From positions 44,108 through 108,107 of the forward strand of contig DATGZN010000097.1 in the NCBI GenBank assembly GCA_035297145.1: a stretch of 64,000 nucleotides of DNA, read 5' to 3'. The position numbers and the translations under genes were made by a program. Positions 1 through 9,552 of the stretch are shown piece by piece (position 1 is the first letter of the stretch; each line of letters opens with the position of its first letter). The stretch comes from QHXW01 sp035297145. GTDB taxonomy: Bacteria > Acidobacteriota > Terriglobia > Bryobacterales > Bryobacteraceae. The notes beneath the pieces were generated by a model. The model was not told the origin of the DNA and did no database searches. It worked only from the letters and a program-made list of their open reading frames with translations.

Positions 1-123
1 TTCATCATCGATGCGCGGGGAATGATCCAAAACGACTACGCGTACTCGCCGCTGACCAAGGGCATTTTCGAGGGCCGCGACCTGTTCACGGAACTGGACC
101 GCATGCTCGCCAAATCCAAGTAG
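1..123 (+). CDS. 3' end of a truncated gene, unknown protein
   Basis: Only the last 40 codons and a TAG stop are inside the window. The visible tail contains FIIDARGMIQNDYAYSPLT and ends in AKSK. The opening FIID.RG resembles the strand that follows the active site in TlpA/AhpC-type thioredoxin-fold proteins ('FIID..G.I'), so a redoxin-family protein is possible, but too little is present to decide. No function is assigned. Confidence 0.55.
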   Translation, partial: FIIDARGMIQNDYAYSPLTKGIFEGRDLFTELDRMLAKSK

Positions 124-215
124 GCGATGGTATATGCACGCCGCCACTCTTGACTTTGGTTCTTTCGGCAGGTTATTGTAGCGATTCGACTTGGCCACGC
201 TAGGCCAGCTCAAAT

Positions 216-656
216 ATGGGAAAGAACACTGGCGGTGAAGCCGAGACGGTGGACCAGTTTCTGGATTCGACACTGGAAAGCGTGGACAGTGCCGAAAATC
301 TCGTACTCGATGTCGCCCAGAAGGCCGGTTTCCCGGAAGAAGATTTGCACAAGATTGGGATGGCGGTGCGCGAATCCATGGTGAATGCCGTGGTTCACGG
401 GAATCAGTACAGCGCGCACAAGAAGGTTCATGTGTCGGTGTCGAAAGGCGCCGACCGTCTGACGGTGACGATCGCGGATCAAGGCAAGGGGTTCGATATG
501 GAGAAGGTGCCGGATCCGCTGGCGGAGAACAATCTTCTTCGCTTCTCCGGCCGTGGGATGTTCCTCATCCGCGCATTCATGGATGAGCTGCAGGTGCGCC
601 GGCTGAGCCCGCTCGGCACTGAGGTTACGCTGGTCAAGTATCTCGGCTCGAAGTAG
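216..656 (+). CDS. Anti-sigma factor serine kinase (RsbW/SpoIIAB-like GHKL ATPase)
   Basis: A 146-residue single-domain HATPase_c_2 protein. The N-box is GMAVRESMVNAVVHGN (about 48-63; Glu53 and Asn57 are the usual catalytic/Mg positions). The G1 box is DQGKGFD (88-94) and the G2 box is SGRGMFLIR. Proteins of this family bind a sigma factor and phosphorylate a STAS antagonist. The next gene, 33 nt downstream, encodes such an antagonist, which supports a partner-switching pair. No sigma factor or PP2C phosphatase gene is visible in the window, so the target is unknown. The length is normal for the family and the ATG has only a weak ribosome site. Confidence 0.88.
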   Translation: MGKNTGGEAETVDQFLDSTLESVDSAENLVLDVAQKAGFPEEDLHKIGMAVRESMVNAVVHGNQYSAHKKVHVSVSKGADRLTVTIADQGKGFDMEKVPDPLAENNLLRFSGRGMFLIRAFMDELQVRRLSPLGTEVTLVKYLGSK

Positions 657-689
657 ACTGCACAGGTTCTGATTAGGAGGTCGACGGAA

Positions 690-1034
690 GTGAGCGTTAA
701 GTTAAGTTCGCGTCAGGTGGGAGATGTGACGGTCCTGGATGTGGCGGGGCGGATCACGCTGGGTGAGGGATCGAGTGCGCTGCGCGATACGCTGCGCGAC
801 CTGGTGAGCAAGGGCCAAAAGAAGATCCTGCTCAACCTCGGGGAAGTCTCCTATATTGACAGCTCGGGTATCGGCGAGCTGGTTTCTGGATTCACCACGG
901 TCGCCAATCACGGCGGCCAGTTGAAGTTGTTGGGGCTGACCAAGAGGGTCAAAGACCTCCTGCAAATCACCAAACTGTACACGGTTTTCGACGTGCACGA
1001 CGACGAGGCGAGCGCGGTCCGGAGCTTCGCGTAA
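690..1034 (+). CDS. STAS-domain anti-sigma factor antagonist (RsbV/SpoIIAA-like)
   Basis: A 114-residue STAS protein. The conserved loop ILLNLGEVSYIDSSGIGEL ends in DSSG at 57-60, where Ser58 or Ser59 is the residue phosphorylated in this family. The GTG start is preceded by a perfect AGGAGG at 675-680 with 9 nt spacing, which fixes the start. It lies directly after the kinase gene and the two form a partner-switching module: the kinase phosphorylates this protein, and the unphosphorylated form releases the sigma factor. The pairing follows from gene order and family knowledge. Confidence 0.9.
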   Translation: MSVKLSSRQVGDVTVLDVAGRITLGEGSSALRDTLRDLVSKGQKKILLNLGEVSYIDSSGIGELVSGFTTVANHGGQLKLLGLTKRVKDLLQITKLYTVFDVHDDEASAVRSFA

Positions 1035-1301
1035 AGACGATTTTCGGAGCAAGACCAGTTCCCGAGGCGGCGTTAGCTGTACGCGTTTGGGGCCGATCGC
1101 TTGTGAGATGAGCTGTTCGCAACACCTATCGGCAAACACTGGGCGACTCGTCGGGAGCAATCACCGAGGCAACTGCCCAAGGTCCGGATCGTCGACCGCT
1201 CGTCTAGTATCGGACCTGCTACTCACCGATGAACGGCGAGACAGCGCGCTGATTCCGTGCGCCAACTGGCAAGTTTTATCAGCGTGAGGTAAGGTGCCGT
1301 T

Positions 1302-1735
1302 CTAAGGGGCGCCATTTGCATAGACGAGCCCCCAAACATCAACCGCGCTTGGCGTGATGCCATCGAATGGCAGGCCGTTCCAAACGGTACGCTCCGCGGA
1401 ATTTGGACGTTCGCCACGTTGCAGGATTTGCCAAGCTGCATTGTCGCGCGCGTATTCTCATCGTATTTCGGCCAAGCGAGACTTGGTTGGCTGGGGTCGC
1501 CAGTTCGCGCGAAGTTAATCCACGCCTGCTGCACCTGCTTCATCACAGCGCGCCGGTAAGGATCCCTACCTGTGAATACGATGACATCCAGGTCGTCAAT
1601 CACGCCGAACACGAACGGAACCTCCAACCCATGAGCAGAATCGAACCGTTTGTACCCCGACGTCGAGCGGTAGGTGAATCGATACATATAATGCGTCTGC
1701 CTTCGATTCGCGTGGCAGAGTCAAACAGCCGCCGG
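1302..1735 (-). pseudogene. Remnant of a type-B carboxylesterase, C-terminal part only
   Basis: The minus strand holds the end of a carboxylesterase/para-nitrobenzyl-esterase family protein in three frames. FDSATRIE (about 1710-1735) shifts frame into THYMYRFTYRSTSG and AHGLEVPFVFG (the catalytic-His region of the family), then QVQQAWINFARTGDP and LAWPKYDENTRATM. Near 1400 it shifts again into SAERTVWNGLPFDGITPSAV and a TAG at 1302-1304. The N-terminal three quarters, including the nucleophile-Ser elbow, are absent because the next gene follows at 1778. A dead fragment with two frameshifts and a 5' deletion is the simplest reading. Confidence 0.8.
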
Positions 1736-1777
1736 CGACCAACCTAATCCGGCTTCGAAACGCGCCTTTTGCATTTC

Positions 1778-4498
1778 CTACCAGCCGTACGAGAGAAATG
1801 GCTGGATGCGCGAGTTATGGTAATCGAGCCGCTCCGCGTACCGAACACCCGCCTGGAAGGTGGGCGAAAAATGGTACACGTTGAAGTCGAAGACAGTTTC
1901 GACGCCTGTTGAGCGGTAGAGCCGCTCCGCCACTCTCCCGTAGTCGTAAAACGTGTTGGCGGAGATCCTCTTTATATAAAGGATCTGGCCCATCGCCCAG
2001 TCAGGATAGAAAAGCGGAAGCCCGTAGTTGGCGGAAAGCTTTGTCAAATTCGAGCCCACCACCGCGGTATAGCCTCGCGGAAACAGGATCTGGCTGGAGT
2101 AAAAGTAATTCCCCACCTGGTGTTCATAACCGCTCTCGAGGATGATCTTATGGTGGCGCAGCAAGCCCGGCAGCGCGAAGTGTCCGTCGGCGGAGAGGAA
2201 GTTACCGCGGTAATGGTCCTGTTCGAGCGTGTGGTTGTAAGTCAGATTCAGCATCTGGCCCCAGGGAGGCGCGAGGTCCCGGGCGCTGAATTGTCGCGCG
2301 TGGTAGAGTCCAAAATTCCACGAAAGCGGCACCAGACCTCCGCCCTGCCGGTCAATGGATTGCACGTTTGTGCCGACGCTAAGGAACGTGTCGGTGTACC
2401 CACGGGAGAGATTCAGCGGGATGTGAAATCCGGCGGAAGCGGTTCGCTCGCTGAAGTTGTCGATTTGATTCACGAATTGCAGCCTGCGTTCGCGATCACT
2501 GAAGCCGAAATCGAGTACCGGATAGAAGCCGCTATAACTAACGCCAGTCGTAAATCCGGGTGCGCGCTCATTGGTGTTGTAGATGAACGAGGCGTTTGAG
2601 CTGACTAGCCCCATCTTGTCGTTCGAGATCACGCCGTAGCCGACTTCCGGTGGAAACCACGTTGGGCCCCAGGAATGAACGTCGAACAGGTGGGAGGAAG
2701 GATGGTAAGGCGCAATCGGGTATGAAGTGGCCGGGATCTCCGCGCTGTAATCGTGAGAGGTTCCAAGGTATCCGAGGCTGGAACTAGCGGCTGGAGTGAC
2801 GGGCGTCCAAGCCGCCGGGTCGAGCGGCAGTTCGGCCAAGTTGTAACCGGTGGTTGAGAAGTCGCTGTATAAAAGCTTCGTGCCGTCGGGTGAGATGCTG
2901 GGGAAATCGGCGCCGAACTTGGAGGAAGTCACGCGGTAGCGGCGCCCGCTCGAAATCTCCACGGCGTAGATATTCACAACTCCGTTACCGGAAGATTTGT
3001 ACAGCACGTAATTCCGAAAGAAGGCCGGGTTGGCCAGTTCCTCGTTACTGTGCGGAATCACGTCCGTGAAGGTTCCGGATTCCAGAGCTAACACCGTCAG
3101 CGCGCGGCCGGCAGGGCTATGCGTCACCATGGCCAGGCGGCGCCCGTCTTCGGACCAGGCGGGCGAATAGATCATGTCGTTATCGGGCGACGGCAAGCGC
3201 CGCAGCGGGCTGCCTTTGTCAGCGTCCAGAACGAACAGCGAGCACACTCGCGTTGGAAGAAACTCCACCACTGCCACGCGTTTCCCATCGGGAGACAGCA
3301 CCGGATTCATGAAGCGCGTCTTGTGCGTCAGCTTCCGCGTGCGGCCCGTTGCCAAATCGCGAATTACGATCTCGGAGTAGCCACGCAGCCAGCGTGGATC
3401 GGGCACGAACTCGTCCCACACCATGCGGCCTGCCACGACAGAGGTTCGATTCGTTCCAGCCACCGAGGGAGCCGCGCGAAAAAGCCGCTGCTCAGTGCCG
3501 TCCGGACTCACGCGCACTACTTCCACGGGAAATGTGTCCTGCCCGATTTTCTGCGCCAGCACGCTGCCATCAGCTTCGTAGACCGGCTGGTAATAACCGG
3601 TAACCGAGCTTTTGACGGTGCTGTTGAGGATGTGCGGCTGGCTGACCTCCGCGGGCTCGGTTTTCGATTTCCATAGCTCGCCCAACTCCGAGATTGTGTC
3701 GTGATAGTTGGTGCTCGCGGTGCGGCCAGTCTCCTTTTTCATAGCCAGCGTTAGCGCGAAGGGATTCCAAGACTGGCGCGCGGTGTCCGTCATGATCCGG
3801 TTCCAGGCGTCCGATCCGGAGGTGCGATCCACGTGACTCACCAGGAAGGCGCCGAGTTCATCCTGACTCGGCACCAGATCGCGATAAGAACCGTGCATCG
3901 CCTTCATATAGGAGTAGTGCTGGTCCGACAGCAGCAGGGCGCGCTCGACCTGTTCGGAGGAAGCGAACTGCCCGATGCCGCCACGCAGGGTCGAGGTTTC
4001 CGCTACGCGGGCGTCGCCAGCCGCCCACCAATCGGGAAGCGTGACCGCCATCGTGCTGGCGAGGCCAGCTTCGCCGAACACAATGTACGCGAGCTTGCCA
4101 AAGCCGTGGTTCATCTTGGCGATCTGCACAAGCTGGCGAGTCTCATTCGCGGTGAGTGTGTTGATCCAGTCGTTGGCGCCCCAGAATCCCTGAGCCGGCA
4201 TCATGTTGAAGGTAGCCAGGCGGGGGAAAAGGGAAACGGAACCGCCGGAGTAGCGCGTGACATCTTGATTCGGAAGCAAAACTGTAGTGTGCCGGGGAAG
4301 AGAAGCGCCGAGCGTGCGGGTGAGCGGAGCGTAAAGTGTTTCCAGAGCATTGGCCGCCCGCTCGGCATCGCGCTCGATCTCCTGCGGAAAAATCACTTCA
4401 AAGTGCGGCGTTACGATTTTGCGCCATTGCGTCTCCGGTGGATACTGCGCCGACAGAGAAAGGGCTAGACACACTTGTAACAAAAAGACGCGACGCAT
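1778..4498 (-). CDS. Secreted three-part protein: degenerate gluzincin-like domain, TolB-like propeller, C-terminal beta-barrel
   Basis: 906 residues from the ATG at 4498; an upstream in-frame TTG at 4504 is less likely. A signal peptide ends near LSLSAQ. Residues about 25-270 resemble the peptidase-MA/gluzincin domain found before TolB propellers, but the place of the HExxH zinc helix reads ANETRQLVQIAKMN, so catalysis is probably lost. Residues about 290-560 carry propeller blades with VSPDGTE, LSPDGKRVAVVE, WSEDGRRLAMV and ISPDGTKLLYSD. The last about 300 residues are rich in alternating aromatic strands and end in SYGW, like an outer-membrane barrel. This suggests a surface protein. The domain calls are from motif reading only and the substrate is unknown. 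Confidence 0.7.
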   Translation of the reverse strand: MRRVFLLQVCLALSLSAQYPPETQWRKIVTPHFEVIFPQEIERDAERAANALETLYAPLTRTLGASLPRHTTVLLPNQDVTRYSGGSVSLFPRLATFNMMPAQGFWGANDWINTLTANETRQLVQIAKMNHGFGKLAYIVFGEAGLASTMAVTLPDWWAAGDARVAETSTLRGGIGQFASSEQVERALLLSDQHYSYMKAMHGSYRDLVPSQDELGAFLVSHVDRTSGSDAWNRIMTDTARQSWNPFALTLAMKKETGRTASTNYHDTISELGELWKSKTEPAEVSQPHILNSTVKSSVTGYYQPVYEADGSVLAQKIGQDTFPVEVVRVSPDGTEQRLFRAAPSVAGTNRTSVVAGRMVWDEFVPDPRWLRGYSEIVIRDLATGRTRKLTHKTRFMNPVLSPDGKRVAVVEFLPTRVCSLFVLDADKGSPLRRLPSPDNDMIYSPAWSEDGRRLAMVTHSPAGRALTVLALESGTFTDVIPHSNEELANPAFFRNYVLYKSSGNGVVNIYAVEISSGRRYRVTSSKFGADFPSISPDGTKLLYSDFSTTGYNLAELPLDPAAWTPVTPAASSSLGYLGTSHDYSAEIPATSYPIAPYHPSSHLFDVHSWGPTWFPPEVGYGVISNDKMGLVSSNASFIYNTNERAPGFTTGVSYSGFYPVLDFGFSDRERRLQFVNQIDNFSERTASAGFHIPLNLSRGYTDTFLSVGTNVQSIDRQGGGLVPLSWNFGLYHARQFSARDLAPPWGQMLNLTYNHTLEQDHYRGNFLSADGHFALPGLLRHHKIILESGYEHQVGNYFYSSQILFPRGYTAVVGSNLTKLSANYGLPLFYPDWAMGQILYIKRISANTFYDYGRVAERLYRSTGVETVFDFNVYHFSPTFQAGVRYAERLDYHNSRIQPFLSYGW

Positions 4499-4771
4499 GA
4501 ACAAGGCTACCCCTTAAAGAGCACCTTTACCCCCGAGACGGCGGTGCGGGTAGTGTTGTTCATCTAAGGTATTTTTCATCTACTTCCACTCGTGCGGTGC
4601 GCAGGGCAGGGAATCTTCGTGTCACGATTTAGCACACGTGAGTTCAAAGCACTACAGTGAGGTTGGGGGTTCACCTTCTCTGGGAATTCGAGGATGTCGG
4701 ATTAGAAACATATGCAGAAAGCTCTCAAGTTAGCTCCCGGGTTGACGATATGCAAGATGAAGGAGATCCAG

Positions 4772-5038
4772 ATGATCACTGCTGTATCGAACGCGACGGC
4801 GAGTCAGCCTGTCGCTCAGCCCACGAGCACGCCGTCTGCAAAACCGGCTGCGCCGAAGCCAACGTCTACCAGCAACCCGGACTCCGTTCAGATAAGCCAG
4901 CTTGGCCAAACCATAGCGGCCGCTGTGCAGGAGGATAGGGAGACTCCCGCTCAAACCGCCCAAGAAGCCAACAGTGGCGATTCTCAGGCAGAGAGGTTTC
5001 TCGCAAGAGAGGTTGCCGCAAAACCGGTGGCTAAGTAA
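4772..5038 (+). CDS. Small hypothetical protein, Pro/Thr/Ala-rich
   Basis: 88 residues from the ATG at 4772, chosen because AAGGAG at 4760-4765 lies 6 nt upstream; the longer reading from 4712 lacks such a site. The first part is low-complexity (repeated Ala, Pro, Thr and Ser, residues about 8-38), followed by DSVQISQLGQTIAAAVQED and a charged Gln/Glu-rich tail ending KPVAK. There is no signal peptide or membrane segment. I do not recognise a family. The DSVQISQLG stretch is reminiscent of the short FlgM-like 'D.V.IS' anti-sigma segment, but the similarity is too short to use. Confidence 0.5.
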   Translation: MITAVSNATASQPVAQPTSTPSAKPAAPKPTSTSNPDSVQISQLGQTIAAAVQEDRETPAQTAQEANSGDSQAERFLAREVAAKPVAK

Positions 5039-5271
5039 CTCACAGGCAGCAGGCATTTTGGATGCGCGATTTCTTGTCAAGCTGGACTACTGCCCGGAAC
5101 GCCGACGTCATCACCCGGATACCGCAAACCCCAACTGGCCGCCACGGGCATAGGTTCCGGAGAGCCTCGATCATATCCCAAGCGACGCGGGCACTTCTCT
5201 AAAGATAACGAGGGCTAACGGTCGGCGCCACTGGCTTTCTGCCGTCGTTAACCGCGGACCGCTTGTGCCAC

Positions 5272-7752
5272 TTAGGGAATTTCACAAGGATCAACGTGCC
5301 AGATCTGGGATGCGTACTCCCGGATGGTGCGGTCCGAAGAAAATCTCCCGGCGCGCGCTACATTGAGAATGGTCTTCCTGACCCACCCGTCCGGATCTCT
5401 GTATGCCGCGTCGACCTTGTCCTGCGTTTGGATGTATTCCCGAAGATCGGCTAATAGCATGTAGTGGTCGCCACCGGCCAACAGCGACTGCGTGATCGGG
5501 CGAAAGATTCCGGGCTCCAACATGCTGAAAAAATCGCGTTCAATGAACTCCAAAACCTGCCGGATTTCTTCATCGCTGTAGTAGATCGCCCACGGGTCGT
5601 AACTGGGCCGGCGGCTCTCCACATCAGCCGCAGTCAGGCCGAAAATGAAGATATTCTCATGGCCAACCTCCTCCAGAATTTCCATGTTGGCTCCATCCAG
5701 CGTCCCAATCGTTAATGCCCCATTGAGCTGCAACTTCATGTTGCCCGTCCCGGATGCCTCAGTGCCGGCCAACGAAATCTGCTCGCTGAGATCCCCAGCC
5801 GGAATGATTCTCTCCGCTACCGATACGCTGTAATTCGGCAGGAACACGACCTTCAGTTTGTCGCAGACCTGCGGATCTCGATTGATGACCTCCGCTACCT
5901 GATGTATTAGCTTGATGATGAGCTTCGCCATCGAATAGCCGGGCGCCGCCTTGGCACTAATGATGAACGTGCGCGGCGCGATGTTCAGCCCGGGATCTCT
6001 TTTGAGGCGATTGTAGAGTGAAATGATGTAGAGTAATAGCATCAGTTGGCGCTTGTATTCATGCAATCGCTTCACCTGCACGTCAAACAGCGACTCGGGC
6101 GAAACTCGAATCCCTACCTCGTGCTCGATGTAGGCAGCCAGCAACCGTTTATTATGCGATTTGACGGCCCGGAACCGCTGGCAGAAACCGTTGTCGTCAA
6201 CGAACGGCTCGAGTTTTCGTAGCTGGTCCAGATCCGTGATCCATCGGTCTCCGATTGCGTCCGTGATCAGCCGCGCCAAGCCTGGATTGGCATTGAGAAG
6301 CCAGCGTCGCGGAGTGATCCCGTTGGTCTTGTTGTTGAACTTGGCGGGCCAGTATTCGGCAAAATCCCGCAGAACCTTACTCCTCAGAAGCTCGCTATGC
6401 AGCTTGGCGACACCGTTAACGGAGCAGGATCCCACGATCGCCAGATGGGCCATCCGAATATGTTTCTGATCGCCCTCCTCAATAATGCTCATCCGGCGCA
6501 TGCGGTCGACATCGAGCGGATAGCGGGAGGCGATGTCTCGCATGAACTTGGCATTGATCTCGTAGATAATCTGCAGGTGCCGTGGCAACAGTCTTTCCAG
6601 TATGTCGACGGGCCACTTCTCCAATGCTTCGGGGAGGATGGTGTGGTTGGTGTAACCGGTTGCGGCGGTCGTGATGTCCCACGATTGGTCCCATCCCAAA
6701 CCTTCGTGATCGATCAGCAACCGCATCAGCTCGGGGATGACCAGCGAAGGATGGGTATCGTTCAACTGCATGAAGACCTTGTCGGGGAAAACGTCCCACG
6801 CATTGCCGTCGGATTTGAACCGTCGAAGAATATCCTGAAGGGTGCAGGAAACGAAGAAGTATTGTTGCTTCAAACGAAGTTCCTTGCCTTCAAACACGTT
6901 ATCGTTGGGGTAGAGAACCTTCGTCAGATTTTCTGCCAGGACCTTGTTGGCCACAGCATCCACGTATTCGCCACGGTTGAAGTCATCCAGATCGAACTCC
7001 TCAGCCGCCTTGGCTGACCAGAGTCTGAGAGTGTTTACCGTGTTGCCGCCGTAGCCCACCACGGGGAGGTCATATGGCATGCCGACGACGGTTTTCGCAT
7101 CCAGCCAGCGCCATTCTTTGCCGTTCGATCCGGTCAGGGTCTCCACCCTGCCTTCAAACTGCACCGGGAAGGAAAACTCGGGATGGGCGATCTCCCACGG
7201 ATACCCGAGCTTGAGCCATTCGTCGGGTTGCTCCACCTGATAGCCATTCACGATTTTCTGCTTGAAGATCCCGAAGTCGTAACGGAGGCCATAGCCGACC
7301 GCCGGAAGGTTCAAGGTTGCGAGGGAGTCGAGGAAACATGCGGCAAGACGGCCTAGCCCACCGTTGCCGAGGCCCGCATCGACTTCGTAGTCCCTAAAGT
7401 TTTCCCAATCAAGCCCCACATCCGACATGGCTTTGCGGCAGCTATCTTCCAAATTCAAGTTGATGACATTGTTTCCCAGCAGCCGGCCAATCAGGAACTC
7501 CAGCGACAGATAGTAGAGTCTTTTCACATTCTTCTTGTGATGCGTCTGCTGAGTAGCGATCCAGCGCTCAATCAAACGATCTCGCACCGCCAAAGCCAAC
7601 GCGTAGTACCGGTCGCGGTCGGTCGCGGTATAGCGGTCCTTGGCCAGAGTTCGGCGCAGGTGGTGCTCGAAATCTTGCTTCAGGCCCTCGGCCGACATCT
7701 GGGCATCACCATTCGTGCGCGGCTCGGCGCCAAATGGAGCGTGTGTTGTCAT
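5272..7752 (-). CDS. glgP: Glycogen/maltodextrin phosphorylase (GT35)
   Basis: 826 residues from the ATG at 7752, preceded by GGAAGGA; the open frame runs farther up to 7845 but has no site there. The protein releases glucose-1-phosphate from the non-reducing ends of alpha-1,4-glucans with pyridoxal phosphate as cofactor. Diagnostic segments are YYLSLEFLIGRLLGNN, GLGNGGLGRLAACFLDS, the substrate-site HLHEYKRQLM-like VKRLHEYKRQLM, and the PLP-lysine region EASGTGNMKLQLNGALTIG followed by LDGANMEI. The length is standard for bacterial GT35. It stands alone without other glycogen genes, in the cytoplasm. Confidence 0.97.
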   Translation of the reverse strand: MTTHAPFGAEPRTNGDAQMSAEGLKQDFEHHLRRTLAKDRYTATDRDRYYALALAVRDRLIERWIATQQTHHKKNVKRLYYLSLEFLIGRLLGNNVINLNLEDSCRKAMSDVGLDWENFRDYEVDAGLGNGGLGRLAACFLDSLATLNLPAVGYGLRYDFGIFKQKIVNGYQVEQPDEWLKLGYPWEIAHPEFSFPVQFEGRVETLTGSNGKEWRWLDAKTVVGMPYDLPVVGYGGNTVNTLRLWSAKAAEEFDLDDFNRGEYVDAVANKVLAENLTKVLYPNDNVFEGKELRLKQQYFFVSCTLQDILRRFKSDGNAWDVFPDKVFMQLNDTHPSLVIPELMRLLIDHEGLGWDQSWDITTAATGYTNHTILPEALEKWPVDILERLLPRHLQIIYEINAKFMRDIASRYPLDVDRMRRMSIIEEGDQKHIRMAHLAIVGSCSVNGVAKLHSELLRSKVLRDFAEYWPAKFNNKTNGITPRRWLLNANPGLARLITDAIGDRWITDLDQLRKLEPFVDDNGFCQRFRAVKSHNKRLLAAYIEHEVGIRVSPESLFDVQVKRLHEYKRQLMLLLYIISLYNRLKRDPGLNIAPRTFIISAKAAPGYSMAKLIIKLIHQVAEVINRDPQVCDKLKVVFLPNYSVSVAERIIPAGDLSEQISLAGTEASGTGNMKLQLNGALTIGTLDGANMEILEEVGHENIFIFGLTAADVESRRPSYDPWAIYYSDEEIRQVLEFIERDFFSMLEPGIFRPITQSLLAGGDHYMLLADLREYIQTQDKVDAAYRDPDGWVRKTILNVARAGRFSSDRTIREYASQIWHVDPCEIP

Positions 7753-7998
7753 TCTTGTTCCGTGTCCTTCCCGAACACTCGTACAATCGGCTGAAACAAA
7801 GGCCAACCTTAGGCTAAATCTCTGAAAACAATACCTGCTGCCCAATCCTCAACAGGGCTCCGGCCTCGTCTTGAGGCTGCGCCGCAAGCTATAGGTATAG
7901 AGAACCTTTTATCTGTTAACAAGAATGTCTTTGGTTAAGATTGGGCCAAGTGGGAAGTCGCCGGGCAGCATGCGCGGTCACGTCTGCGCGATCTCAGT

Positions 7999-8276
7999 TT
8001 AGTTCTTGGCCCGAGTCGCTTGTTCCAGCGCCTGCTCCAGGCCTCGCCTGGAGAATCCGTAGGGTCCCGGCGCGGTTTTGAAGGCTACGCGGCCGTCGGT
8101 TCCGATCAGGTACAGGCGGTCCGGCCAGCCGGTGTAGGCGCGTTCGGTTTTGTTTTCGATCCCATTCAGTATCGCGGGGATGTGAATTCCCAGGTTGCGG
8201 ACGCACGCTGACGCGGTCGTGGTGCGTTCTCCATAGGAGCGCGCCGAGGCGAACTGCACGCCATCGCGCACTGGAT
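7999..8276 (-). pseudogene. 5'-truncated copy of the deiodinase-like gene at 10125-10829
   Basis: The minus strand encodes VRDGVQFASARSYGERTTT, RLYLIGTDGRVAFKTAPG and a TAA stop at 7999-8001. It matches the C-terminal half of the full gene 2 kb away (VRDGVQYASAHTDGERTTT and the same RLYLIG segment) almost base for base over about 275 bp. The homology stops abruptly near 8276. No signal peptide, redoxin N-terminal half or selenocysteine codon precedes it, so it cannot make an active enzyme. It reads as the surviving end of a duplicated gene. An open frame upstream to 8325 is unrelated to the family. Confidence 0.8.
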
Positions 8277-8486
8277 GTAGCCGGGCTCGCAAGCTATCCA
8301 AGAACGTTAAATTCCGGCCCCCCAATACTGCGCTTACATAGGAAAGGGCAGACCCACTTGTAACCGCCAGGGACGTCGCATGGGCAACTAAGAGTTATAA
8401 TTACGTTGCTGCGTAACCGCCGGGTGTGACCGTCTGTCGGACACTCGTGCAAGAACAGTGAATCGGCGTATCGGTCGGCAGAATCA

Positions 8487-9512
8487 ATGGATGGGTTGAT
8501 GCGGAATTGCAGCGCATATTGTTCGGCTGCTCTGCTGTTCACTTCTCTGTATGCCTCCGACTGTGCTGCCCAGGTGCGACGTCCGGACGGCCACCTGTTT
8601 CCGATCGTTAAGGGCGGGAAGGGTGGTTACATCGACAACTCCGGCAAAGTTGCGATTTCACCCCAGTTCGATCTGGCGCTCGATTTCTCCGACGGTCTTG
8701 CTGCCGTATGGCTGGGTAAGCGGTGCGGCTATATTGATCAGTCCGGAACGATTGCGATCCCCTCGCGATTTTCGGATGCACGCGAGTTTTCCTCGGGAGT
8801 GGCTCCGGTGATGGTCGATTCCAGGTGGGGATACGTCGATACCTTCGGGCACGAGGTCATCCCACCCCAATTCGCCGCGGCTTCAAAGTTTTCTGAAGGC
8901 GTTGCTGTCGTCCTCAATGACGGGAAGCGATTCTACATCGACAAAACCGGATCCAAGACCCTCCCTGAAGACTTTACTAACGCCGGAATCTTTGCGGACG
9001 GCCGCGCGCGCGTGCAAGCCGAGGATGCCAGCAAATGGGCGTATATTGACCATTCTGGAAAGGTCGTTATCCCACCCACGTTCGATGATGCGGATGATTT
9101 CTCTGAAGGACTGGCCGCTGTGATGATCGGCGGGAAGGGAGGCTTCATCGATGTCTCCGGCAAGCCCGCCATCGCTCCGCAGTTTGCGGCCACCGGCAGT
9201 TTTTCCGATGGCCTGGCCGCGGTGAAGGTGCTAGGGAAATGGGGCTATATCGATTCGAAAGGAAATGTGCGGATCGCGCCGCGGTTTCATAGCTCGGAGT
9301 TCGAAGCGCCGGCGCTTGCGTTCTCTGAGGGCTTAGCAGCGGTTGTGGTTGGCGGTAGATGGTGTTTCATTGACAAAACGGGAAAACAAGTAATCGGTCC
9401 AAGGTTTGATCAAGCGGCGCCTTTTTCCCATGGTTTGGCCCGAGTCAAAGTTGGCCGGAGGGTGGGATATGTGGACCACGCTGGCCGGTATGTGTGGGCT
9501 CCCTCAGAGTGA
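8487..9512 (+). CDS. Secreted WG-repeat protein
   Basis: 341 residues with an N-terminal signal peptide (hydrophobic about 10-28). About eight tandem WG (KWG) repeats of roughly 40 residues follow. Each has the form 'GyID.sGk..I.PqF..a..FsdGlA.V', for example GGYIDNSGKVAISPQFD, KWAYIDHSGKVVIPPTFDDA and KWGYIDSKGNVRIAPRF. WG repeats form beta-rich surface proteins; their ligands are mostly unknown. The ATG at 8487 is used and ATG 8499 is an alternative. The next gene starts 40 nt downstream, so the two may be co-transcribed. Function is not assignable beyond an extracytoplasmic repeat protein. Confidence 0.85.
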   Translation: MDGLMRNCSAYCSAALLFTSLYASDCAAQVRRPDGHLFPIVKGGKGGYIDNSGKVAISPQFDLALDFSDGLAAVWLGKRCGYIDQSGTIAIPSRFSDAREFSSGVAPVMVDSRWGYVDTFGHEVIPPQFAAASKFSEGVAVVLNDGKRFYIDKTGSKTLPEDFTNAGIFADGRARVQAEDASKWAYIDHSGKVVIPPTFDDADDFSEGLAAVMIGGKGGFIDVSGKPAIAPQFAATGSFSDGLAAVKVLGKWGYIDSKGNVRIAPRFHSSEFEAPALAFSEGLAAVVVGGRWCFIDKTGKQVIGPRFDQAAPFSHGLARVKVGRRVGYVDHAGRYVWAPSE

Positions 9513-9552
9513 CCACGCGCTATGCCGGCCTGCAGACGAGGAGCCTATACAT

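Noticed and set aside
1087..1287. A 66-codon open frame on the plus strand
   Set aside because: No ribosome site or family similarity, and its end overlaps nothing conserved. Region 1035-1301 is treated as non-coding.
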